From: Sulfuricella sp.
GTDB taxonomy: Bacteria; Pseudomonadota; Gammaproteobacteria; Burkholderiales; Sulfuricellaceae
Assembly (NCBI GenBank): GCA_019911785.1
Contig: JAIOJM010000245.1
Location: 1-9,091 of the forward strand
DNA: 9,091 nt
Direction: 5' to 3'
Of this stretch, positions 1-6,566 are shown one piece after another (the first letter of the stretch is position 1; each line of letters begins with the position of its first letter). A model generated the notes under the pieces. The model ran no database searches. It had not been told where the DNA came from and worked only from the letters and a program-made list of their open reading frames with translations. The position numbers and the translations under genes were made by a program.

Positions 1-35
1 GCATGGGCGGGAATTAGCCAACCTAAAACCCAAGC

Positions 36-97
36 ATGTAGGAGCGACCTCCAGGTCGCGAATTCGGTGGTTCGCGACCTGGAGGTCGCTCCTACAT
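36..97. repeat. REP doublet (REPIN-like), 27-bp perfect inverted repeat
   Basis: Positions 36-62 and 71-97 are perfect reverse complements (27 bp) separated by an 8-base spacer (63-70). Each arm is itself a REP-like unit: a GTAG tetranucleotide (GTAGGAGCGACCT...) followed by a small hairpin in which GCGACCT (44-50) pairs with AGGTCGC (53-59) across CC. A 5' GTAG followed by an imperfect palindrome, in two head-to-head copies, is the hallmark of REP sequences mobilised by RAYT (Y1-type TnpA-REP) transposases; this is family knowledge. No RAYT gene lies in the window, so the copy would be non-autonomous. It sits 40 bases upstream of the hydroxypyruvate reductase start. In RNA it would form a very stable hairpin, which could act as a boundary or stabilising element. 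No poly-T run follows, so it is not a standard intrinsic terminator. Confidence 0.88.
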
Positions 98-136
98 CAC
101 GCAATTTCAACGTAACTGACCACTAGGACAAGCAGC

Positions 137-1084
137 ATGGAAAAAATCGTCTTTCTCGATTCCGCCAGCATCATCGCCGACATCCGCCACCCGGCCTTTC
201 CCCACCAGTGGGAGGAATATCCGGCCACGCCGGCTGACCAGATCGTGGCGCGGCTGACGGATACCACCGTCGCCATCACCAACAAGGTGCCGCTGCGCCG
301 GGAAACGCTGGAGCAATTGCCCAAGCTGAAGATGGTGGCCGTCGCCGCCACCGGCACCGACAACGTGGATATCGCCTGCTGCCGCGAACGCGGCATCGGG
401 GTATCCAACATCCGCAACTACTCGGTGCACACCGTGCCGGAGCACGTGTTCATGCTGATGCTGGCGCTGCGCCGCAACCTGCTGGCGTTCCGCGCCGACT
501 TGCGCAACGGCGCATGGCAGCGGGCCGACCAGTTCTGCCTCTTTACCCATCCGGTGCGCGACCTGCACGGCAGCACCCTGGGACTGATCGGCCACGGCGC
601 CATCGGCCAGGCGGTGGAACAGATCGCGCTGGCGTTCGGCATGCAGGTGCTGATCGCCGAGCACAAGGGTGCCGCCGAGGTGCGCCCGGGCTACACCGCC
701 TTCGACACGGTGCTGCAGGAAAGCGACGTGATCAGTTTACATCTGCCCCTCAGCGAGCAAACCCGCCACCTGATCGGTGCGGCCGAATTCGCCCGGATGA
801 AACCCCACGCCCTGCTGATCAACACCGCCCGCGGCGGTCTGGTGGACGAAGCGGCGCTGCTCGACGCCCTGAATTCGGGCAGGATAGCCGGCGCCGGATT
901 CGACGTGCTGGGCAAGGAGCCGCCCAGAGAAGGCAACCCCCTGCTCGACCTCGACCTGCCCAACTTCATCCTCACGCCGCACATCGCCTGGTCGGGCCGG
1001 GAAGCGATGCAGACCCTGGCCGACCAGTTGATCGACAACATCGAGGCGTTCATGCGCGGCGAAGCGCAGAACCGCGTCGCCTGA
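137..1084 (+). CDS. hprA: D-2-hydroxyacid dehydrogenase, probable hydroxypyruvate/glyoxylate reductase
   Basis: This 315-residue cytosolic enzyme belongs to the NAD(P)H-dependent D-2-hydroxyacid dehydrogenase family. It probably reduces hydroxypyruvate to D-glycerate, and likely glyoxylate to glycolate. The N-terminal part carries the substrate-domain stretch VAVAATGTDNVD (67-78) and NIRNYSVHTVPEHV (91-104), which closely resembles methylotroph HprA/glycerate dehydrogenase. The Rossmann nucleotide fold follows with GHGAIG (152-157). The catalytic triad is complete: Arg232 in NTARGG, Glu261 in GKEPP and His282 in TPHIAW. The length matches the family (about 314-320). The ATG at 137 is preceded by AGGA at 125-128. 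Malate synthase begins 23 bases after the stop, suggesting one transcript, and both products handle glyoxylate-level metabolites. Cofactor preference (NADH or NADPH) and preferred substrate cannot be fixed from sequence. Erythronate-4-phosphate dehydrogenase (PdxB) is unlikely because the extra C-terminal domain is absent. Confidence 0.9.
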   Translation: MEKIVFLDSASIIADIRHPAFPHQWEEYPATPADQIVARLTDTTVAITNKVPLRRETLEQLPKLKMVAVAATGTDNVDIACCRERGIGVSNIRNYSVHTVPEHVFMLMLALRRNLLAFRADLRNGAWQRADQFCLFTHPVRDLHGSTLGLIGHGAIGQAVEQIALAFGMQVLIAEHKGAAEVRPGYTAFDTVLQESDVISLHLPLSEQTRHLIGAAEFARMKPHALLINTARGGLVDEAALLDALNSGRIAGAGFDVLGKEPPREGNPLLDLDLPNFILTPHIAWSGREAMQTLADQLIDNIEAFMRGEAQNRVA

Positions 1085-1107
1085 AACCCATTGGAAAGGA
1101 AACGACC

Positions 1108-2700
1108 ATGACTCATCCCGCAGGCATAGCAATCTCCGCCCCGGTCACCCCGGAGCAATCCAGCATCCTCACTCCCGAGGCACTGACGTTCATCGCCGAA
1201 CTGGCGCGCAAGTTCGAGCCGGTGCGTCTGTCCCTGCTGGAGCGGCGCGTGGCCCGCCAGGCCAAGCTGGACAGCGGCAAGCTGCCCGACTTCCTGGCCG
1301 AAACCGCCGCCGTGCGCAGCGGCGACTGGAGCATCGCCCCGGTGCCTGCCGAGTTGCAGGACCGGCGCGTCGAGATCACCGGTCCGGCGGAGCGCAAGAT
1401 GCTGATCAACGGCCTCAACGCCGGGGCAAAAGTGTACATGGCGGACCTGGAGGATTCCATGACCCCGACCTGGCCCAACGTGGTCGAGGCGCAGATCAAC
1501 CTGCGCGACGCGGTCGCCCGCACCATCAAGCACGTCAACCCGGATGGCAAGACCTACCGGTTGAACGAAAAAACCGCGGTGTTGTTCGTTCGCCCACGCG
1601 GCTGGCATATGCTGGAGAAACACGTGACAGTGGACGGAAAGCCGGTGTCCGGCAGCCTCTTCGACTTCGGCCTGTACTTCTTCCATAACGCAAAAGCCCT
1701 GCTGGCCCGGGGCAGCGCACCCTACTTCTATCTGCCCAAGATGGAAAGCCACCTCGAAGCCCGGTTGTGGAACGACGTCTTCGTCTACGCCCAGGAACGC
1801 CTCGGCATCCCGCGCGGCACCGTCAAGGCGACGGCGCTGATCGAGACTCTCCCCGCCGCCTTCGAGATGGACGAATTCCTCTACGAGCTGCGCGAGCACT
1901 CGGCCGGCCTCAACTGCGGGCGCTGGGATTACATCTTCAGCTGCATCAAGAAGTTCAGCCGCAACCCCGACTTCATCCTGGCCGACCGCAGCCTGGTGAC
2001 CATGACCTCGCCCTTCATGCGCGCCTATTCGCTGCTTTCGATCAGGACCTGCCATCGCCGCAACGCCCATGCCATGGGCGGAATGGCGGCACAGATCCCG
2101 ATCAAGTCCGACCCCGAGGCGAATGCCGTGGCACTCGCCAAGGTGCGCGCCGACAAGGAGCGAGAAGCAAGCGACGGCCACGACGGCACCTGGGTAGCCC
2201 ATCCCGGCCTGGTGCCGCTGGCGATGGAGGTGTTCGACCGGCTGATGCCCACCCCTAACCAGTTGCATAAGAAGCGCGAAGACATCCAGGCTAGCGCTGC
2301 CGACCTGCTGAAATTCGAACCGGAAGGCCCGATCACCGAGGCGGGGCTGCTCGCCAACATCGAAGTGGCGATCGCCTACCTCGGCGCCTGGCTCGCCGGC
2401 ACCGGCTGCGTGCCGATACACAACCTGATGGAGGACGCAGCCACCGCCGAAATTTCCCGCTCCCAGGTATGGCAGTGGATACACAGCGCCCGCGGAGTGC
2501 TGGACGACGGCCGCAAGGTTACCGTCGAGATGGTGCGCGCGATGATTCCGGCAACTGTTGCCGGAATCACCGCGGGCGTGAGCGAAAAACGCTTCATTCC
2601 CGGGGATTATCAGCAAGGGGCGAAGGTATTCGATCAACTGATCGCCAGCGAGGCGATCGTGGAATTCCTTACCAACCACTGCTACGCCGTCATGGAATAG
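1108..2700 (+). CDS. aceB: Malate synthase A
   Basis: This 530-residue protein condenses glyoxylate and acetyl-CoA to malate. Its length is that of the malate synthase A subfamily, not the ~720-residue G form. Recognisable blocks are VRPRGW (161-166, with the glyoxylate-binding Arg), KATALIETLPAAFEM (240-254), LNCGRWDY (268-275) and HNLMEDAATAEISR (438-451). Glu246 and Asp274 are the expected Mg2+ ligands and Asp443 the expected catalytic base; the 28-residue Glu-to-Asp spacing matches the family. The reading frame is open far upstream, but ATG 1108 is the right start: AAGGA lies at 1096-1100, the product then has normal family length, and an earlier start would overlap hprA. No isocitrate lyase is adjacent. 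With the glycolate oxidase genes downstream, its glyoxylate more likely comes from glycolate than from the glyoxylate shunt. A 25-base perfect palindrome lies inside the gene (2544-2568). Confidence 0.96.
   Translation: MTHPAGIAISAPVTPEQSSILTPEALTFIAELARKFEPVRLSLLERRVARQAKLDSGKLPDFLAETAAVRSGDWSIAPVPAELQDRRVEITGPAERKMLINGLNAGAKVYMADLEDSMTPTWPNVVEAQINLRDAVARTIKHVNPDGKTYRLNEKTAVLFVRPRGWHMLEKHVTVDGKPVSGSLFDFGLYFFHNAKALLARGSAPYFYLPKMESHLEARLWNDVFVYAQERLGIPRGTVKATALIETLPAAFEMDEFLYELREHSAGLNCGRWDYIFSCIKKFSRNPDFILADRSLVTMTSPFMRAYSLLSIRTCHRRNAHAMGGMAAQIPIKSDPEANAVALAKVRADKEREASDGHDGTWVAHPGLVPLAMEVFDRLMPTPNQLHKKREDIQASAADLLKFEPEGPITEAGLLANIEVAIAYLGAWLAGTGCVPIHNLMEDAATAEISRSQVWQWIHSARGVLDDGRKVTVEMVRAMIPATVAGITAGVSEKRFIPGDYQQGAKVFDQLIASEAIVEFLTNHCYAVME
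2544..2568. repeat. 25-base perfect palindrome inside aceB
   Basis: GATTCCGGCAAC (2544-2555) is followed by one T (2556) and then its exact reverse complement GTTGCCGGAATC (2557-2568). The stretch is in frame and encodes IPATVAGI near the C-terminus of malate synthase. As RNA or single-stranded DNA it would form an 11-bp stem with a 3-base loop; as duplex DNA it is a symmetric site. No T-run follows, so it is not an obvious terminator. The symmetry is seen directly; any function is unknown and coincidence from codon choice is possible. Confidence 0.55.
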
Positions 2701-2764
2701 CCTTTCCGCTGCAACTATCTCATTGCTGAAGCAAGGATTTGCCAGTTGCATTTATCCGGGGGCT

Positions 2765-2794
2765 TTGCTACTATTTTCATAACGTGAATATTAA
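2765..2794 (+). promoter_or_regulatory. Candidate sigma70-type promoter upstream of the ThDP enzyme gene
   Basis: The gap 2701-2869 is clearly more AT-rich than the coding DNA on either side. A weak -35/-10 pair can be read as TTGCTA (2765-2770), an 18-base spacer and TATTAA (2789-2794), each matching 4 of 6 consensus bases. Other placements are possible: TACTAT at 2769-2774, or TATAGT at 2800-2805 (5 of 6, but without a good -35). Palindromic operator-like sites overlap all of these. I am fairly sure a promoter lies in this gap, but not which boxes are used. Confidence 0.35.
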
Positions 2795-2810
2795 TTTCAT
2801 ATAGTGAAAT
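2775..2810. promoter_or_regulatory. Pair of palindromic operator-like sites
   Basis: Two similar 15-base sites sit side by side: TTTCATAACGTGAAT (2775-2789) and TTTCATATAGTGAAA (2795-2809). The second is embedded in a perfect 6-bp palindrome, ATTTCA-TATAG-TGAAAT (2794-2810). The first has 4-bp arms (TTCA/TGAA) with the same 5-base spacer. Their centres (2782 and 2802) are 20 bp apart, close to two turns of B-DNA, so two dimers could bind the same face. This is the layout expected for a dimeric transcription factor controlling the gene that starts at 2870. The TTTCA-N5-TGAAA shape would suit an IclR- or GntR/FadR-like regulator, but the family is a guess and no regulator gene lies in the window. 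Confidence 0.55.
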
Positions 2811-2818
2811 TTAAGAGC

Positions 2819-2835
2819 GGCAGATGCGTTCTGCC
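2819..2835 (+). other. Small hairpin in the leader of the ThDP enzyme gene
   Basis: GGCAGA (2819-2824) and TCTGCC (2830-2835) form a perfect 6-bp stem with a 5-base loop (TGCGT). It lies between the operator-like sites and the ribosome-binding site (GGAG at 2860-2863) and would fall in the 5' leader if transcription starts near 2800. It is not followed by T residues, so it is not a terminator. It could be a minor stabilising structure or chance. Confidence 0.25.
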
Positions 2836-2869
2836 ATGCCTAACAGTTTTCTGATTACTGGAGAAGAAG

Positions 2870-5092
2870 ATGAGCGCGGAAAAAAAGCTGATTGAACCGC
2901 AGACAACACCGGCGTTTTGCCAGGGTATTCAATATTTCGCGGAATCCATGCCGGATTTCGATCGTCACGGCGCTGCCCCCTGCCTGTCGGAAAAGGTTCA
3001 CGGCGTTGCCGACGCCAACGATGAAAAGGCGGCCTACCAGACCCTGCTGGTTGCCGATGCCCTGCGCTATCTGACCCTGCAGGTAACCGGCGCCAAATCT
3101 TCCGGCCACCCCGGCGGTTTCGCCAGCAGCGCTGAAGCCTATGCTTCGATGGTGATGCTGGGCCACACCAATATCGTGACCGAAGTCGGACACCACGCGC
3201 CGGGCTTCTACAGCGCGATGTTCCTCGACACCTCGCTGGAAGAAATGGGCATCGCCACGGTGCAGCAGATGCGCGAGCGCTTCCGCGAAACCCACGGCCT
3301 GCTGGGACATCTGTCCGGCGCCATTCCCGGCCTACTCTCCCCCGCCGGCCCCTTGGGCCAGGGCCAGCATTTCGCCATGGCCGGCGCCCTGCTCCATCCC
3401 GGCAAGCTGTTCCCGGTGACCATCGGCGACGGCGGTCTGGGCGAGCCCTACATCATGAGCGCCATGGTGCATTTCAATACCGCCTACCCCAAAGCCACCA
3501 ACTTCCTGCCGATCCTGGTCTGGAACGGTTATTCCCAGGAGCATCACAGCATGGTCTCGACCTGGGATAACGCCAAGATGACGGCCTACTGGAAGGCCCA
3601 CGGTTTCAAGCACGTGTACCTGGTGGACGCCAAGGAATTCGACGACCAGAATCAGGATGGCGCCTACGTCGACAGCTCGCTGTTCTCGTGGCAGCGGCGC
3701 GTGGCCTTTGCCGGTGCGGTGCTGAAAGCCAGCCACGCGGCCGCACAAAACGGCCTCAACGGCGAGCTGTCGGTGCTGATCCTGAAGCAGCTCAAGGGCA
3801 CCGGGGTACATGCCACCGGCTCCAAGTCGCACAACCTGTACGCCTACCACACCCTGGAAAGCGATGACGTCAAGGGCGGCCTGCAGCGCCGCGCCCTGTC
3901 GACCGCGGCGTGGGAATTGGTGCGCGAGAACTTCCGCCATGCCGGTGGCGGCCCCGCCGTTAAGACCGTGGTGACCGAATTCGAGCTGGAGTTGCCCAGC
4001 CTCGACGGCCTGCCGCTGATGACCGAATATGAAGTGGATGGCGAGGCCAAGGTGCCGACTACCGCCTTCGGCCAAGTGGTGGCCGAGGTCGGCAAGCGCG
4101 ACCCGCGTTTCATCGTCACCAATGCCGATGGCAACGAAGCCTCGGCCATGGCCAACATCAACAAGGCGCTCACGATCCGCCATCCCACGGTGGACGCGCT
4201 GTATTTCCAGGGCCCCAACGGCCAGGTCTACGAGCCGCTCAACGAGGATGCATGCGCCGGTCTAGCTGCCGCAGTGGCGCTATTCGGCGGGCGCAGCCTG
4301 TGGTGCTCCTACGAATCCTTCGTCATCAACGGCCTGCCGATCTGGCAGACGGTAATCCAGGCGATGGCCGAGCTGCGCCGCAAGACGCCAAGCACGGTGT
4401 GCCTGTTCACCGCCGGGGCGCTGGAGCAGGGCCGCAACGGCTGGACCCACCAGCGGCCGGAAGTCGAAGCCTATTTCGCCGCCATGATGCGCAACGGCAA
4501 CGTGTTCCCGCTCTTCCCGACCGACGCCAACATGATCCAGGTGGCCTACGAGTGGGCTTTGCAGACCCACAACAAAGGCATCGTCATCACTGCCTCGAAA
4601 AGCCCGCTGCCGGTACGCACCACTCTGGCGCAGAGCCGCAAGGCGGTGGAGGATGGCGCGATCACCCTGCTCGATACCGACGGCAAGGGCAAGGTGGTGT
4701 TCGCGGTAACGGGCGACATGGTGCTCCTGCCGGTATTCGAGGCGGCCGAAGCGCTGACCAAGCAGGGCGTCGGCGTGCGCATCGTCGCCGTGGTCAACCC
4801 GCGCCGCCTATACCGCCCCACCGACGTGGCGTGGAATACGGTGTCCCAGCCGGACGGCCAGTTCATGAGCGACGCGGAGTTCGACACCCTGTTCCACGGC
4901 GACGCGCTGATCGCCGTCACCGGCGGTCCGTCCGCCATGCTCGAGCCGGTGCTGCTGAGAACCCGCGCGGCACGCCGCGAAACATTCTGCTGGCAGCGTG
5001 GCGAAACCACCGCCAGCGTAGGCCAGTTGTTCGACCTCAACGGCATGAATGCCAAGACGATGGAGCAGCGGGCGCTGGCTTTGCTTGGTTAA
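2870..5092 (+). CDS. Transketolase/phosphoketolase-superfamily thiamine diphosphate enzyme, divergent
   Basis: This 740-residue protein is a ThDP- and Mg2+-dependent enzyme probably acting on sugar phosphates. The N-terminal half is transketolase-like: SGHPGG (78-83), GHHAPGF (107-113) and GPLGQG (160-165). The ThDP motif is GDG (186-188) with Asn219 in the sequence PILVWNGY. The C-terminal half is closer to phosphoketolase: GQVYEPLNEDACAG (451-464, Glu459 being the likely ThDP-activating Glu), SYESF (480-484), NGWTHQRP (523-530) and FPTDAN (549-554). The canonical phosphoketolase signature GDGEAETGP is absent (here GDGGLGEPY), and the protein is shorter than typical phosphoketolases (about 790-830). 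It could be a phosphoketolase, a transketolase or a related activity. I recall relatives named xylulose 5-phosphate 3-epimerase in databases, which I would not rely on. The start ATG has GGAG at 2860-2863. It has its own regulatory gap upstream and a repeat element downstream. Confidence 0.85.
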   Translation: MSAEKKLIEPQTTPAFCQGIQYFAESMPDFDRHGAAPCLSEKVHGVADANDEKAAYQTLLVADALRYLTLQVTGAKSSGHPGGFASSAEAYASMVMLGHTNIVTEVGHHAPGFYSAMFLDTSLEEMGIATVQQMRERFRETHGLLGHLSGAIPGLLSPAGPLGQGQHFAMAGALLHPGKLFPVTIGDGGLGEPYIMSAMVHFNTAYPKATNFLPILVWNGYSQEHHSMVSTWDNAKMTAYWKAHGFKHVYLVDAKEFDDQNQDGAYVDSSLFSWQRRVAFAGAVLKASHAAAQNGLNGELSVLILKQLKGTGVHATGSKSHNLYAYHTLESDDVKGGLQRRALSTAAWELVRENFRHAGGGPAVKTVVTEFELELPSLDGLPLMTEYEVDGEAKVPTTAFGQVVAEVGKRDPRFIVTNADGNEASAMANINKALTIRHPTVDALYFQGPNGQVYEPLNEDACAGLAAAVALFGGRSLWCSYESFVINGLPIWQTVIQAMAELRRKTPSTVCLFTAGALEQGRNGWTHQRPEVEAYFAAMMRNGNVFPLFPTDANMIQVAYEWALQTHNKGIVITASKSPLPVRTTLAQSRKAVEDGAITLLDTDGKGKVVFAVTGDMVLLPVFEAAEALTKQGVGVRIVAVVNPRRLYRPTDVAWNTVSQPDGQFMSDAEFDTLFHGDALIAVTGGPSAMLEPVLLRTRAARRETFCWQRGETTASVGQLFDLNGMNAKTMEQRALALLG

Positions 5093-5096
5093 TGAC

Positions 5097-5244
5097 TTAA
5101 CCGCAGAGGACGCGGAGGATGCAGAGGAAAAGCTTTTTTCAAACTTTGCGTTACTTCGCGTCTCTTGTGCCCTCAGGGGTATTTGCAGTTAATGTTTTTT
5201 GCGCTTTTGCTTTCCTCCGCGTCCTCTGCGTCCTCCGCGGTGAA
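5097..5244. repeat. 148-bp intergenic repeat element with terminal inverted repeats
   Basis: The gap between the ThDP enzyme and the kinase is almost filled by an element with imperfect terminal inverted repeats. Positions 5101-5130 pair with 5211-5240 with only four non-Watson-Crick positions, two of them G-T. The match extends outward to TTAACCGC (5097-5104) and GCGGTGAA (5237-5244), with one mismatch. Each arm is built from a 9-base unit, seen on the left as GCAGAGGAC, GCGGAGGAT, GCAGAGGAA. The AT-richer centre (5131-5208) contains TTTGCGTTACTTCGCGTCTC, which also resembles the unit on the opposite strand. I recall similar GCAGAGGACGC repeats scattered between genes of many environmental bacteria; that is memory, not a search. 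No coding sequence is supported here. The kinase ribosome-binding site (AAGGA, 5248-5252) begins 4 bases after the element. Confidence 0.75.
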
Positions 5245-5258
5245 AAAAAGGATTCCCG

Positions 5259-6563
5259 ATGCAACCCAAAATCATAGTTCTCGACGACGACCCCACCGGC
5301 TCGCAAACGGTGCATGGCTGCCTGCTGCTCACCCGCTGGGATGTCGAGACGCTGAAACAGGGGCTGTACGACGCCTCCCCCCTGATGTTCGTGCTGACCA
5401 ATACCCGCGGCATGGGCGCCGCCGAGGCCAGCCAGGTGACGCGCGAGGCGTGCCACAACCTGAAGCTGGCAATGGAAGGGTTCGACCGGCCGGCACTATT
5501 CGTCAGCCGCTCCGACTCCACCCTGCGCGGCCATTACCCGGTGGAAACCGACGTCATGGCCGAGGAGCTGGGCCCGTTCGACGCCCACTTCCTGGTGCCC
5601 GCCTTTTTCGAGGGCGGCCGCTTCACCGTGGACAGCATCCATTATCTCAAGGTGAGCGGCCAGCCGGTGCCGGTGCACGAGACCGAGTTCGCGCGGGATT
5701 CCGTGTTCGGCTACCGCCACAGTTACCTGCCCGACTACGTGGAAGAGAAAACCCGCGGCCGCATCAAGGCCAATGAAGTGGTGCGCTTCACCCTCAACGA
5801 CATCCGCGCCGGCTCGCTCGACCGTCTGCTGGCGCTGGGCGGCAATGCCTGCTGCGTGGTGGATGCCGAGACCCAGGCCGATCTCGACCGCTTCGCCGAA
5901 GACCTGGAACAGGCCGCCAGCCAAGGCAAGCGTTTCCTGTTCCGCAGCGCCGCCAGCCTGTTGACCGCCCTGGCAAAATTGCCATCCCAGCCGGTTGTGG
6001 CCGAGGACATGCACCGCTACGTCAAAAACAACCGGCCCGGCGTGGTGGTGATGGGCTCGCACGTCAAGAAGACCACCGACCAGCTCCAGGTATTGCTGCA
6101 GCAGGAAGGCATCGCAGCGGTCGAAGTGGATGTAAGCCGCATGCCGGAAGAGAGCCCGGCCCTGCTGCAAGAGGTGCTGGCGAAAGTTGCCCAGGCGCAC
6201 CAGAATGGCCAGACCCCGGTGGTGTTCACCAGCCGGGTGGAACGCCTGTTTCACGACCAGGCCGCCCGCCTGGCGTTCGGCGAGCACGTGTCCGGTTTCC
6301 TGATGGACGTGGTGCACGGCCTGCCCGCCACCATCGGTTTCATCATCAGCAAGGGCGGCATCACCTCCAACGACATGCTCAGCAAGGGACTCGCCCTGCC
6401 GACGGCACGCCTGGCGGGGCAGATACTGGCCGGCTGCAGCGTGGTGCTGACCCCCGCCGGGCATCCCTTCCCGGAAATTCCGGTGGTCATCTTTCCCGGC
6501 AACGTCGGCGACGAGAAAGCGCTGGCCGCAGCCTATCACCGTCTGCGCGGGATCAGGGAATAA
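5259..6563 (+). CDS. Four-carbon acid sugar kinase family protein (DUF1537/OtnK-like)
   Basis: This 434-residue cytosolic protein belongs to the two-domain ATP-dependent kinase family once called DUF1537. Characterised members (OtnK, DtnK) phosphorylate threonate, erythronate or 3-oxo-tetronate. The N-terminal substrate domain opens with DDDPTGSQ (9-16) and has SRSDSTLRGHYP (83-94), a family hallmark. The C-terminal nucleotide-binding domain has VVMGSHVKKTT (263-273), SKGGITSND (364-372) and FPGNVGD (412-418). The start ATG has AAGGA at 5248-5252, just beyond an intergenic repeat. The aldolase gene starts 3 bases after the stop, so the two are probably translated together. The usual partners of acid-sugar kinases (LtnD-type dehydrogenase, OtnI isomerase, OtnC/AraD-like decarboxylase, PdxA2) are not present. 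The substrate is therefore open; a 3- to 5-carbon acid or keto acid is likely. Confidence 0.88.
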   Translation: MQPKIIVLDDDPTGSQTVHGCLLLTRWDVETLKQGLYDASPLMFVLTNTRGMGAAEASQVTREACHNLKLAMEGFDRPALFVSRSDSTLRGHYPVETDVMAEELGPFDAHFLVPAFFEGGRFTVDSIHYLKVSGQPVPVHETEFARDSVFGYRHSYLPDYVEEKTRGRIKANEVVRFTLNDIRAGSLDRLLALGGNACCVVDAETQADLDRFAEDLEQAASQGKRFLFRSAASLLTALAKLPSQPVVAEDMHRYVKNNRPGVVVMGSHVKKTTDQLQVLLQQEGIAAVEVDVSRMPEESPALLQEVLAKVAQAHQNGQTPVVFTSRVERLFHDQAARLAFGEHVSGFLMDVVHGLPATIGFIISKGGITSNDMLSKGLALPTARLAGQILAGCSVVLTPAGHPFPEIPVVIFPGNVGDEKALAAAYHRLRGIRE

Positions 6564-6566
6564 AAC

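Noticed and set aside
107..117. ATTTCAACGTAACTGA-like stretch near 101-118 considered as a third copy of the operator seen at 2775-2810
   Set aside because: Only one half-site matches well and the spacing is wrong (7 instead of 5 bases).
514..1107. Upstream extension of the malate synthase frame
   Set aside because: It overlaps most of hprA in another frame, has Arg/Pro-rich shadow composition, and the ribosome-binding site and family length both point to ATG 1108.
2710..2750. Inverted repeat TGCAACT (2710-2716) / AGTTGCA (2744-2750) enclosing TTGC-TGAA-GCAA, considered as an aceB terminator
   Set aside because: The stems are short and interrupted and no T-run follows, so an intrinsic terminator is not supported.
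691..2751. 686-codon open frame on the minus strand across hprA and aceB
   Set aside because: It is antisense to two clear enzyme genes, its translation is rich in His, Gly, Val and Ala with no recognisable domain, and long antisense frames are common in GC-rich DNA.
2870..5092. Calling the ThDP enzyme a standard xylulose-5-phosphate phosphoketolase (xfp) or transketolase (tkt)
   Set aside because: Neither set of signatures is complete, so a specific symbol would overstate the evidence.
4252..5100. 282-codon + strand open frame overlapping the end of the ThDP enzyme gene
   Set aside because: Arg/Pro/Gly-rich out-of-frame translation; the overlapping frame has conserved enzyme motifs.
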